The position numbers were made by a program, and so were the translations under genes. DNA of 64,000 bases from NCBI RefSeq assembly GCF_009650215.1, contig NZ_CP045851.1, forward strand, positions 558,001-622,000. The letters are read 5' to 3'. The notes beneath the pieces are model-generated. The model did not search any database, was not told the DNA's origin, and saw nothing but the letters and a program-made list of their open reading frames with translations. Source of the stretch: Actinomarinicola tropica. GTDB lineage: Bacteria; Actinomycetota; Acidimicrobiia; Acidimicrobiales; SKKL01. Below, piece after piece: positions 8,817-15,849 of this stretch; within the stretch, counting starts at the first letter, position 1; each line of letters starts with the position of its first letter.

Positions 8817-10025
8817 GTGTCGGGCCCGGACCCGGGGGAGATGGATCGCTCGACCGCGCTGTTGCGTGCCGCGCTGGCGCTGAGCGAGCACCACGAGCTG
8901 GCCGATGTCCTGGCCCTGATCCTCACCAGTGCCCGCTCGCTCTCCCGGGCGAGGTACGCCGCGCTCGCGGTGTATGACGAGCACGGGGCGATCGAGGCCT
9001 TCGTGCACCAAGGCGTGGACGACGCAGCCGCCAGCGAGGTCGGAGCACCGCCCCGCGGCCACGGCCTGTTGGGGGAGTTGATCTTGGCGGGTGGGCCGAT
9101 CCGGCTCGATGACGTGCGCGCCGACCCGCGCTTTGGCGGCTTCCCGGCCCATCACCCCGAGATGCGGACGTTCCTCGGTGTGCCTGTGGCGAGCAGCCGG
9201 CACGCATACGGAAACCTCTATCTGGGCGACAAGGAGGGCGGCCGGCTCTTCGACGAGGAGGACGAGCGCCTGCTGGGCACGCTGGCCGCGTTCGCAGCCG
9301 CAGCGATCGAGAACGTGCGGCTGGTCGAGGCCGAGCGCGACCTCGCTGCGGCGCGGGAGCGCGACCGGGTCCGCACCGAGATGTTGGGCCGGGTGATCGA
9401 GGCCCAGGAGGCCGAGCGGGCACGAGTCGCGCGAGACCTGCACGACGAGATCGGCCAGTCCCTCACCTCCGTGCTGCTCGGGCTGCGCTTGGTAGAGGAC
9501 TCGCTGTCTGGCCCCGCCCCCGACGTGGCGGACTGTCGGCAACGCACGGGGGAGGTTCGCGCGCTTGTGGCCGACGCTTTGCGCCAGGCCCGCACCCTGG
9601 CCTTCGACCTACGCCCGACGGTGCTTGATGACGTGGGGCTGGTGGCGGCGATGCGCCGACTCGTCGAGCACATCGGGGCGCGCGACGCGCCCGCGGTCGA
9701 TCTGGCGTTGCACGGGCTGGATGACGACACACGCCTCGCCCCCGACATGGAGACGGTCGTGTATCGCGTGGTGCAGGAGGCGCTCACCAACGTGGTCCGT
9801 CACGCCGAGGCGTCGTCGGCGAGCGTGGTGATCGCACGCGACGGAGGCTGGCTGCGAGCGGTCGTCGAGGATGACGGCCGAGGCTTCGACGTCGGCGTCA
9901 GGCGCCATCCGTCGCTCGGCGTCGGGGGGATGCGCGAGCGCGCCGCGCTGGTGGGTGGGACGTTGACGATCGACAGCGTCGAGGGTCGGGGGACGACGGT
10001 GCGGTTGGAGGTGCCCGTTGGCTGA
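8817..10025 (+). CDS. GAF-domain sensor histidine kinase, NarL family
   Basis: A 402-residue soluble kinase. A GAF domain (about 15-165, with GVPVASSRHAYGNLYLGDK) precedes a short coiled linker, a HisKA_3 dimerisation helix with the phospho-acceptor His in ARVARDLHDEIGQSLTSVL, and a HATPase_c domain (VVQEALTNVVRHAEA; VVEDDGRGFDVG; GVGGMRERAALVGG). This matches DevS/NreB-like kinases. I prefer the GTG at 8817 (after GAGGCTGAGGAC); ATG 8841 is possible and the frame extends to 8565 through the operator. It overlaps the response regulator by 8 bp, so the two form one unit. The signal is unknown. Confidence 0.85.
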   Translation: MSGPDPGEMDRSTALLRAALALSEHHELADVLALILTSARSLSRARYAALAVYDEHGAIEAFVHQGVDDAAASEVGAPPRGHGLLGELILAGGPIRLDDVRADPRFGGFPAHHPEMRTFLGVPVASSRHAYGNLYLGDKEGGRLFDEEDERLLGTLAAFAAAAIENVRLVEAERDLAAARERDRVRTEMLGRVIEAQEAERARVARDLHDEIGQSLTSVLLGLRLVEDSLSGPAPDVADCRQRTGEVRALVADALRQARTLAFDLRPTVLDDVGLVAAMRRLVEHIGARDAPAVDLALHGLDDDTRLAPDMETVVYRVVQEALTNVVRHAEASSASVVIARDGGWLRAVVEDDGRGFDVGVRRHPSLGVGGMRERAALVGGTLTIDSVEGRGTTVRLEVPVG

Positions 10026-10677
10026 GTCGATCCGGGTGGCGTTGTGCGATGACCATGGGGTGGTGCGCAGCGGGCTGCGCCACATCCTCGACGCTGAGGT
10101 CGACATGGTCGTGGTCGGCGACGCCGGCAACGCCGAGGACGCCTTGGCGATCGCTCAGGCCGAGCGCCCCGATGTGTTCGTGATGGACTTGGGACTGCCG
10201 GGCACAGGTGGCATAGAGGCGACCCGACAGGTACGTGCGGCCAGCCCGGCCACCGCGGTGCTGATCCTCACCGTGCATGACGATGTCGGCTACATCCGCA
10301 AGGCGTTCGACGCCGGTGCGTCGGGGTACCTGGTCAAGGAGGCGGCTGACGCCGAGCTGGTCCAAGCGGTCCGCGTCGTCGCCAGCGGTGGGCAGTACGT
10401 GCACCCGAGCCTCGGGGCGGCGTTGCTCGCTCCGGATGCGGCCCAGCCGAAGTTGGGGGGCCCGGGTGGGGCCCTGTCCGAGCGCGAGCTGGATGTGCTG
10501 AGGCTGATCGCGCTCGGCCTGACGAACGCGGAGATCGGCGAGCGGTTGTACGTCTCGGTCCGCACCGTCGAGACCCACCGCGCCCACATCCACCAGAAGC
10601 TCAACGTGAGGACCCGAGCCGAGCTGGTGGGCTTCGCCCGCGAGGCGGGACTTCTGGATCAGGACGGCATCGGTTGA
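10018..10677 (+). CDS. LuxR/NarL-family response regulator
   Basis: A 219-residue regulator: receiver domain with DDH acidic pair, phospho-acceptor Asp in VFVMDLGLPGTGG, Thr in ILTVHDD and Lys in GYLVKEAAD, then a LuxR-type helix-turn-helix (LSERELDVLRLIALGLTNAE, TVETHRAHIHQKL). It starts at TTG 10018, overlapping the kinase stop by 8 bp, and is its obvious partner. The last 16 bases of the gene form the left edge of a 73-bp repeat found again at 12844. Confidence 0.88.
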   Translation: MAESIRVALCDDHGVVRSGLRHILDAEVDMVVVGDAGNAEDALAIAQAERPDVFVMDLGLPGTGGIEATRQVRAASPATAVLILTVHDDVGYIRKAFDAGASGYLVKEAADAELVQAVRVVASGGQYVHPSLGAALLAPDAAQPKLGGPGGALSERELDVLRLIALGLTNAEIGERLYVSVRTVETHRAHIHQKLNVRTRAELVGFAREAGLLDQDGIG

Positions 10678-10734
10678 GCGGAGACCCGCGAGGCTCGATG
10701 TCACGACGCCGCCGCGGCGACGGGACGGGGCTCG
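10662..10734. repeat. 73-bp direct repeat, left copy
   Basis: Begins GGACGGCATCGGTTGAGCGG inside the response regulator stop region and ends GACGGGACGGGGCTCG. The right copy at 12844-12917 differs by one substitution and one inserted G. The repeats bracket the decayed FAD gene and cyclopropane synthase copy 2. Confidence 0.8.
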
Positions 10735-10834
10735 CAGGAGCAGGGCTCCTCCACCGGGCATGGCAGCCATGCGCCGCCGGGGGCAGCGGAGCCGGACGCC
10801 GAGCCCGGCACCGCGGAGGTGGGCGCGGCGGGCC

Positions 10835-10987
10835 CGGCGCGGCCACTCCTCCCAGGCGACGCTCGGATCGGCTGGGGCATTGCCGGCGTCGCGCTCGACG
10901 ATGGTGACGCGGTGGCCGTCGCCGGCGAGGAGCAGCGCGGCGAGAAGCCCCGCCGAGCCCGGCACCGGTGACGACGATGTCAGCCAC
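10835..10987 (-). pseudogene. FAD-dependent oxidoreductase remnant (paralogue 2)
   Basis: GTG at 10987 opens VADIVVTGAGLGG, then one extra G shifts the frame, after which the text LLAALLLAGDGHRVTIVERD and WEEWPRRA continues as in the paralogues at 1134 and 15850. Homology stops after about 60 residues at ~10835; the remaining 400 are gone. It is divergent from cyclopropane synthase copy 2, the same arrangement as the intact pair at 1134-4043, so it is the relic of a duplicated module. Confidence 0.8.
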
Positions 10988-11084
10988 GGGCGCCCGCTGC
11001 GGCGGCGGCCGGCAGTCCGAAGAATTTCACAGGGAGTTGTCTCCCGTTCAGGAAGGCCGTCGGTGACGCTCGAAGGAGGACACC

Positions 11085-12410
11085 ATGATCGCCCAGCCCG
11101 AACCGAGTAGCGCGGCACCGGAGGGGAAGCATGCCTCGGCAACAGCTGCGGCCGACCTGGTGGCGCCGCTCGTCGATGCCCTCGCCCCGAACCTGGCCCT
11201 GCGAGTCGAGGTGTGGGACGGCACCGCGGTCGGCCCTCCCGACGTGCCGACCGTGCGCATCCGGTCGGTCGACGCCCTGCGCCGCCTACTGTGGGCGCCG
11301 GGCGAGCTCGGCCTCGGCCGCGCCTACGTCGCCGGCGACCTCGACATCGACGGCGACATCTTCGACGCGGTCGCCGCGCTGCGCCCGGCCGGGTCGCAGT
11401 TGCGGATCGGGCCGCGACAGGTGGCGGCGGTCATCACCGCGGCCCGGCGCGCCGGGGCGCTGGCCCGGCCGCTGCCTCCGCCCCCGGAGGAAGCCCGGCC
11501 GCGGGGGCCGCGCCACTCGATCGCCCGCGACGCCCGTGTCGTCAGCCACCACTACGACGTCGGCAACGACTTCTATCGGATCGTCCTTGGCCCGTCGATG
11601 ACCTACTCGTGCGCCCGCTTCACCGACCCGGCGATGAAGTTGGAGGAGGCGCAGGCGTCCAAGCACGACCTGGTGTGCCGCAAGCTCGGTCTCGACGAGC
11701 GGCCCGGCGCCCGCCTCCTCGACGTGGGCTGCGGCTGGGGATCGATGGCCATCCACGCCGCCACCCGCTACCGCGCCCGGGTGGTCGGCATCACCATCAG
11801 CCGCGAACAACGCGACTCGGCACGCCAGCGGGTGGCCGAGGCAGGGGTCGCCGACCTGGTCGACATCCGCCTCCAGGACTACCGCGACCTCACTCGCGAG
11901 CCCTTCGACGCCATCTCGTCGATCGGCATGTCCGAACACGTCTGCCGCGCCCGCATCGAGGCGTACTTCTCCGGCCTCGTCTCGCTCCTCGCGCCCCGCG
12001 GTCGCCTGCTGAACCACGCCATCTCCGCCGTCGGCGGCGCCAAAATGGGGCGGCGGACATTCATGGGCCGCTACGTGTTCCCCGACGGCGAACTGCTCGA
12101 TGTCGGCGACACCGTGCTGGCCATGGAAGCGGCCGGGCTCGAGGTCCGCGACGTCGAGTCGCTGCGGGAGCACTACGCCGCCACGCTGCGCCACTGGGTC
12201 GCCAACCTCGAAGCACGCTGGGACGAGGCCATCGCGCTGGTCGGCGAGCGCCGGGCGCGGGTGTGGCGGCTGTACATGGCGGCCTGCGCGGTCGGATTCG
12301 AAGACGGCGGCCTCGCCGTCCACCAGGTGCTCGGCGTCGCACGACATCTCGACGGCACCAGCGCCATGCCCCCGACCCGCGACGGATGGGACACAGGCCC
12401 GGTGACGTGA
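11085..12410 (+). CDS. Cyclopropane-fatty-acid synthase family methyltransferase (copy 2)
   Basis: A 441-residue close paralogue of the gene at 2694, collinear over nearly its whole length: VRIRSVDALRRLLWAPGELG, HHYDVGNDFYRIVLGPSMTY, SAM motif LLDVGCGWGSMAIHAATRYR and HWVANLEARWDEAIALVGER. ATG at 11085 follows GAAGGAGGA. Unlike copy 1, no consensus operator lies upstream; a GGGAG-TTGT-CTCCC inverted repeat is seen at ~11034 instead. Its FAD partner upstream is decayed, so either this copy uses the partner elsewhere or it works alone. Confidence 0.88.
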   Translation: MIAQPEPSSAAPEGKHASATAAADLVAPLVDALAPNLALRVEVWDGTAVGPPDVPTVRIRSVDALRRLLWAPGELGLGRAYVAGDLDIDGDIFDAVAALRPAGSQLRIGPRQVAAVITAARRAGALARPLPPPPEEARPRGPRHSIARDARVVSHHYDVGNDFYRIVLGPSMTYSCARFTDPAMKLEEAQASKHDLVCRKLGLDERPGARLLDVGCGWGSMAIHAATRYRARVVGITISREQRDSARQRVAEAGVADLVDIRLQDYRDLTREPFDAISSIGMSEHVCRARIEAYFSGLVSLLAPRGRLLNHAISAVGGAKMGRRTFMGRYVFPDGELLDVGDTVLAMEAAGLEVRDVESLREHYAATLRHWVANLEARWDEAIALVGERRARVWRLYMAACAVGFEDGGLAVHQVLGVARHLDGTSAMPPTRDGWDTGPVT

Positions 12411-12757
12411 TCGTCGGTCTCAGACGTCAGGGCGCGTCCGACCAGCTCCACCAGGCGGCGAGGCGTGAGTTCGATCCCGGCGACGCGCAGCTCGAGCAGT
12501 ACGAGAAGCTCGCCCTGGAGGTCGGCGAGGCCACGTCGCTCATCGCGGAGACCACCGCCCGTGCGAGGGGACTCGCGTCCGCCGCTCGATGTCGGCATGC
12601 GGTGGTTCGATGGCGCTCGCGGTCGCATGGAGGCGATCAGCGTCGGCGTGTGCAGCGTCGTTCAGCCACGGACACACGGGGGCGGGCCGTCCGAGTCGAT
12701 GACATGCGTCGGGATATGCGCCTGCGAGAATGGCCTCTTACTCGTCTGCGACCGTGA
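12407..12757 (+). CDS. Hypothetical protein or gene remnant
   Basis: A 116-codon frame whose GTG overlaps the cyclopropane synthase stop (GTGA). The first ~60 residues look protein-like (LHQAARREFDPGDAQLEQYE, LALEVGEATSLIAETTARAR); the rest is Arg-rich and resembles non-coding reading. I do not recognise the family. It may be the fragment of a gene cut by the recombination that produced the flanking repeats. Confidence 0.3.
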   Translation: MIVGLRRQGASDQLHQAARREFDPGDAQLEQYEKLALEVGEATSLIAETTARARGLASAARCRHAVVRWRSRSHGGDQRRRVQRRSATDTRGRAVRVDDMRRDMRLREWPLTRLRP

Positions 12758-12843
12758 GAGATGCGGTGAGCGAACCGGTGGCCTGCGGTCCCAGTCGCGG
12801 GGTGCGGGCGAGAATCTCGATGGCCGGGTCGAGTTCGTCGACG

Positions 12844-12917
12844 GGACGGCATCGGTTGAGCGGAGACCCGCGAGGCTCGGTGTCACGACGCCGCCGCGGC
12901 GACGGGGACGGGGCTCG
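12844..12917. repeat. 73-bp direct repeat, right copy
   Basis: Second copy of the repeat at 10662-10734, same orientation, 2182 bp away, with one substitution (CTCGGTGTC for CTCGATGTC) and one extra G near its end. It ends just before the stop of the winged-helix/YHS gene. Between 12758 and 12843 I see no gene, only a reverse-strand fragment ending in LTASLTVADE. Confidence 0.8.
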
Positions 12918-12918
12918 A

Positions 12919-13350
12919 TCAGCGCCGCACCTGGGCCCGGCGGCGGTCTGACGTCCATCGGAGCTGGCACGGCAGCGAGCAGAACCTGACCTCCCGCTCG
13001 CCGTCGTTGGCGGTGTGCGGAACGCCAGGCGGGACGGGCATGCCACACACTGGATCGGTGGCGGTGTCGTCGACCTCGCCGCCTCGTAGGTAGGCCATCG
13101 CCGGGTGCCAGCGGTAGCGGTGACCGTGCCCTCGACTCGGGGTGTCCGCGACGATCCCGGCCGACGCAAACCGGCGCAGGGCCTGGTCGGTCTCGTGGTG
13201 GTCCGCGCCTGCGGCGGCCGCCACCTCGCCGGCCAGCCATTCGCGATCGGGCGTCCCGGCGAGGACGCGGTAGACGGCGCGTTCGGCGCCGCTGGGCAGG
13301 TGAGCTCGCGCGAACTGGACGAACAGGTCAGCGCGGAGTCGGGCGGTCAT
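12919..13350 (-). CDS. Winged-helix / YHS-domain fusion protein
   Basis: A 143-residue protein. Residues ~1-85 read as a winged-helix (LPSGAERAVYRVLAG, WLAGEVAAAAGADHHETDQA, LRRFASAGIVADTPSRGHGH), the rest as a YHS metal-binding domain with ATDPVCGMPVPPG and VRFCSLPCQLRW. YHS domains bind copper or other soft metals and are often found with transporters; joining one to a DNA-binding fold suggests a metal-responsive regulator or accessory, which is inference. The ATG overlaps the csoR-like stop (ATGA), making it the last gene of a four-gene unit. Confidence 0.75.
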   Translation of the reverse strand: MTARLRADLFVQFARAHLPSGAERAVYRVLAGTPDREWLAGEVAAAAGADHHETDQALRRFASAGIVADTPSRGHGHRYRWHPAMAYLRGGEVDDTATDPVCGMPVPPGVPHTANDGEREVRFCSLPCQLRWTSDRRRAQVRR

Positions 13351-13592
13351 CGTCGGACGAACCGTCCGATGGCGGTGACGAGTTCGGCGGTGCGGGCGTG
13401 GTCGTCGCTGTGGTCCAGGCAGTCGTGTAGCCGGGCATCGAGGAGAGCGAGCCCGGTGGCGTCGAGCGCGGCGCGTGCCGCCGCGATCTGGGTGAGGACG
13501 TCGCTGCACGGTGCGGCGTTGGCGATCATGCGCTGGATGCCGCGGACCTGGCCTTCGACCCGGCGCAGTCGGGCGATCAGCTCGTCAGCCAT
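13347..13592 (-). CDS. CsoR/CstR-family repressor
   Basis: An 81-residue all-helical repressor of the CsoR/RcnR/CstR family (RLRRVEGQVRGIQRMI). By spacing, the two cysteine ligands are present at 29 and 58, but the position of the copper-ligand His (25 residues after the first Cys) is Arg54, in LLDARLHDC; a His lies at 56 instead. Cys-Cys without the His is the pattern of persulfide-sensing CstR, whereas Cu(I)-sensing CsoR has Cys-His-Cys. So sulfur sensing is plausible, copper not excluded. It follows the exported protein gene by 4 bp and overlaps the winged-helix/YHS gene. Confidence 0.82.
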   Translation of the reverse strand: MADELIARLRRVEGQVRGIQRMIANAAPCSDVLTQIAAARAALDATGLALLDARLHDCLDHSDDHARTAELVTAIGRFVRR

Positions 13593-13596
13593 GGCG

Positions 13597-14028
13597 TCAC
13601 CTGCCCCGCGTCCACTGCGCGGTCACGGTCTCGGGGAAGCCATCGAGTGTCAGCTCGACGGGCCCGGTCGCCGGGCCGGCGGCGTCGAAGCGAAGACGGC
13701 CCTCACGGTGGTGGCCGCTCGGACCATCCCCGTCCCACCCCGCCACGGGCCACTGGGCGTCGCCGACGACGAGCCGGGCGCCGGCAACGAGGTCCATGTC
13801 GAGTTCCTCGGAGTGGGTGTCGAGAGTGACGGCGAACTCGGCGCCGGTGGCGTCGAGATGGTGCGGCTCCAGGCGTACGGTGACCTCGCCCGCGGTGACC
13901 GTCGTCGCCTCGAGGCCGGCCGCACGGGCGGGTGGTGCGTCGTTGCTGTCGTCCGCGGCGACGACGGCGATCCCGACGGCGGCGGCGGCGACCACGGCGA
14001 GGACGGTCAGGATCATGCGTGGGCGCAT
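13597..14028 (-). CDS. Exported or membrane-anchored hypothetical protein
   Basis: A 143-residue protein with an amino-terminal hydrophobic helix (MILTVLAVVAAAAVGIAVVA) and a β-rich outer part (VTVRLEPHHLDATGAEFAVT, LDTHSEELDMDL, LVVGDAQWPVAGW). HH, H and M residues in the strands could bind metal, but no family is recognised. ATG at 14028 follows AAGGAGAAG and overlaps the upstream membrane gene by 16 bp. It is the second gene of the csoR-like unit. Confidence 0.7.
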   Translation of the reverse strand: MRPRMILTVLAVVAAAAVGIAVVAADDSNDAPPARAAGLEATTVTAGEVTVRLEPHHLDATGAEFAVTLDTHSEELDMDLVAGARLVVGDAQWPVAGWDGDGPSGHHREGRLRFDAAGPATGPVELTLDGFPETVTAQWTRGR

Positions 14029-14477
14029 GCGACTTCTCCTTCCGGTCCGGTGGTGAACTGGCGCAGCCGGCGAGCGCTGATCGCGATGGCGAGCGCGTTG
14101 ATGCCGATGCCGACCACCATGAACGCGATCCGCCAGTCGGTGAGGAACGCCGCGGCGCCGGTCGCCCCGAGAAGCGGGACGAGCTCGGCGATGTGGTGGG
14201 CGCAACAGGCGACCATCCCGGCCGTCGACGCGCCGGCGCCGGCGCCGCCGGCGGCCATGGCCTGGGCGTGCATGCGGTGCCGGTGGCGAAGCTCGATCAT
14301 GAGGGCGACCTGGACGCCGAAGCCGGCGATGATCGGCACGAGCAGGTACCAGTCGGTGCGGGCCTGGTCGGCGAGGTGCTCGATCGATCGCGACGCACCG
14401 CCCACGACGGCGGCGTAGAAGACGACGAACGCTCCCGAGGCGATGAGGCCGGCGCGAAGGCTGCGTGGCTCGAACAT
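14013..14477 (-). CDS. Four-helix membrane protein with CC..HH motif
   Basis: A 154-residue protein with four hydrophobic segments (around residues 8-28, 45-62, 85-115, 118-138). The third carries STAGMVACCAHHIAELVPLL, a Cys-Cys-x-His-His cluster inside the membrane that could bind or conduct a soft metal or sulfur species; this is inference. First gene of the four-gene csoR-like unit, so probably under its repression. ATG at 14477; the frame continues to 14525 without support. Confidence 0.7.
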   Translation of the reverse strand: MFEPRSLRAGLIASGAFVVFYAAVVGGASRSIEHLADQARTDWYLLVPIIAGFGVQVALMIELRHRHRMHAQAMAAGGAGAGASTAGMVACCAHHIAELVPLLGATGAAAFLTDWRIAFMVVGIGINALAIAISARRLRQFTTGPEGEVACAHA

Positions 14478-14534
14478 GGGCCCACCGTGCGCCCGATGAC
14501 CGGTGCCGCCATCAGGACGGGACACGGATCGTCC

Positions 14535-14544
14535 ACTACGTAGT
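14535..14544. promoter_or_regulatory. ACTACGTAGT palindrome in divergent promoter
   Basis: A perfect 10-bp palindrome between the csoR-like operon and the receiver-like gene at 14610. It shares CTACG/CGTAG halves with the 19-bp operator but lacks the ACA/TGT core, so it may be a different site. Confidence 0.3.
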
Positions 14545-14609
14545 CATCCGCAGCCGGTGCCGTAGAGGGAACTGATGGCGGAGATGGCGGAACGGCGCAC
14601 GATGGCGGG

Positions 14610-15071
14610 GTGAGCTTCGACCCCTGCCCTGTGTGCGACGGCACCGCGAGGGTCCTGGTCGCTGTCCGTCACCCGGTCATGAGACGCTACGCCGCGGAGC
14701 TGCTGGCCCGCGAGTGCTGCTGTTGGGCGTCGAGTGACGTTGCGGCGGGTGAGATGCTCCCCGCAGCGATCGAACGGGTCCGACCCGACCTCCTCGTCGT
14801 CGACGCCGGGGACTTCCCGGCCTGCTGTCAGGCCGCCATCGACAGCTTCCCCCGCGACCGGGTCGTCGTCATCGGACCAGAACCCGACCCCAGCTACGGC
14901 GCCGCGGCGCTGGCCAGCGGTGCCGCGGCGTGCGTCTCGCGCGACAACGTCGGCGAGGAGCTCGTGCCGACCATGCGCTCCGTCCTCGGATGCCGCCATG
15001 AACACTGCCCGCCCTCCTCAGGGCTAGCCGCCCACGTCGGCGCGACCGCGAATCAGCTGGCCGGACGATGA
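14610..15071 (+). CDS. Cys-rich receiver-like protein (copy 1)
   Basis: A 153-residue protein with a response-regulator-like fold (VLVAVRHPVMRRYAAELLA; DLLVVDAGDFP; RVVVIGPEPDPSYGAAALAS) and no output domain. The usual β5 Lys is absent. Extra cysteines stand in CPVCDG, ECCCW, DFPACC and the ending GCRHEHC. The paralogue at 33892-34485 keeps W-adjacent Cys, DFPxCC, FPxxRVVVxGPEPDxxY and GCxHxxCP, so these residues are under selection. A metal- or thiol-sensing pseudo-receiver is my inference. GTG at 14610; no clear ribosome site. Confidence 0.6.
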   Translation: MSFDPCPVCDGTARVLVAVRHPVMRRYAAELLARECCCWASSDVAAGEMLPAAIERVRPDLLVVDAGDFPACCQAAIDSFPRDRVVVIGPEPDPSYGAAALASGAAACVSRDNVGEELVPTMRSVLGCRHEHCPPSSGLAAHVGATANQLAGR

Positions 15072-15181
15072 CGCAACCTCACCGCAGGTCTCGCTCAGGG
15101 TTCTCCCGCATCGAGAATCCGGGCCCAGACCCGATGGGGCCACCCGGCGAGAAGCGCAGCATCGAGCTGGAGGTGAACATC

Positions 15182-15499
15182 ATGACCAAGGCAATGCGAA
15201 GGTTCATTATCACCGCGGTGCTCTTCTTCGGCAGCGTGTTCACGCTGGCGGCGGTCACAGAACCCGACGGTGGCGCCGGCACCCCGGGCCGGTCGACCTA
15301 CAGCTCGACCTATGACCACGAGCAGCTGCAGCGCGACGCGCAGATGACCCAAAACATGTCGACTCCCAACGCCAACACAGACGCGCAGATCCACCGCGGC
15401 GATGCCCAGCTGACCCACAGCAGCGACCCGGCGTTCATCGACGACCTCGAGGCGCACCAGGCCGACATCGACCGCATGCTGGCCCGACCAGGCCGGTGA
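15182..15499 (+). CDS. Small exported protein with DIDRML ending
   Basis: A 105-residue protein: signal-like helix (RRFIITAVLFFGSVFTLAAV), then a polar, Gln/His/Met-containing tail ending HQADIDRMLARPGR. The same ending occurs in the exported protein at 38404-38724 (HQEDIDRMLGE). ATG at 15182 lies after GGAGGTG. Function unknown; location among YHS and metal-handling genes hints at a periplasm-side role. Confidence 0.65.
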   Translation: MTKAMRRFIITAVLFFGSVFTLAAVTEPDGGAGTPGRSTYSSTYDHEQLQRDAQMTQNMSTPNANTDAQIHRGDAQLTHSSDPAFIDDLEAHQADIDRMLARPGR

Positions 15500-15515
15500 G
15501 CCGGCGCCGGTGATC

Positions 15516-15534
15516 GTCGTACACACTGTCGTCA
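15516..15534. promoter_or_regulatory. Weak BlaI-like site before YHS gene
   Basis: GTCGTACACACTGTCGTCA: core ACA-CAC-TGT and right arm TGTCGT match, left arm poorly. It is 43 bp upstream of the YHS protein start. Confidence 0.3.
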
Positions 15535-15576
15535 GTCCCCGGCGACACTCAGCCGAGAAGAAGAGAGGAGCCGATC

Positions 15577-15723
15577 ATGGCAAATGATCCGGTCTGCGGC
15601 ATGGACGTCGACGAGAACAGCGCATCGGCCACGTCGGAGTACGAGGGCCGCACCTACTACTTCTGCGCACTGAGCTGCCAGCGGGAGTTCGAGTCGAACC
15701 CGGAGAAGTACGCGACAGGGTAA
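15577..15723 (+). CDS. YHS domain protein
   Basis: A 48-residue single YHS domain: DPVCGMDVDE, YEGRTYYFCALSCQREFE, NPEKYATG. The three cysteines form the expected soft-metal site. ATG at 15577 follows AGAGAGGAG. Too short for many gene finders but clearly real: the same domain, same length, precedes nuoA at 25993. Such proteins are thought to carry copper or similar metals to membrane exporters. Confidence 0.8.
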   Translation: MANDPVCGMDVDENSASATSEYEGRTYYFCALSCQREFESNPEKYATG

Positions 15724-15849
15724 CGGCCGGGCCCGCCCCGCCTCGCCACCAGCACACCTCGCCACGGCACCGTGCGCCCGTCGGTACGCGCGTACCCGCC
15801 GGAGTGGCATCTCGCTCGCCATCGGCGATGATCGGGTCTTGGTCATGGG

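Noticed and set aside
12460-12490. GAGTTCGATCCCGGC resembling a tRNA T-arm
   Set aside because: No acceptor stem, D-arm or anticodon arm can be placed around it; it lies in a protein-like frame.
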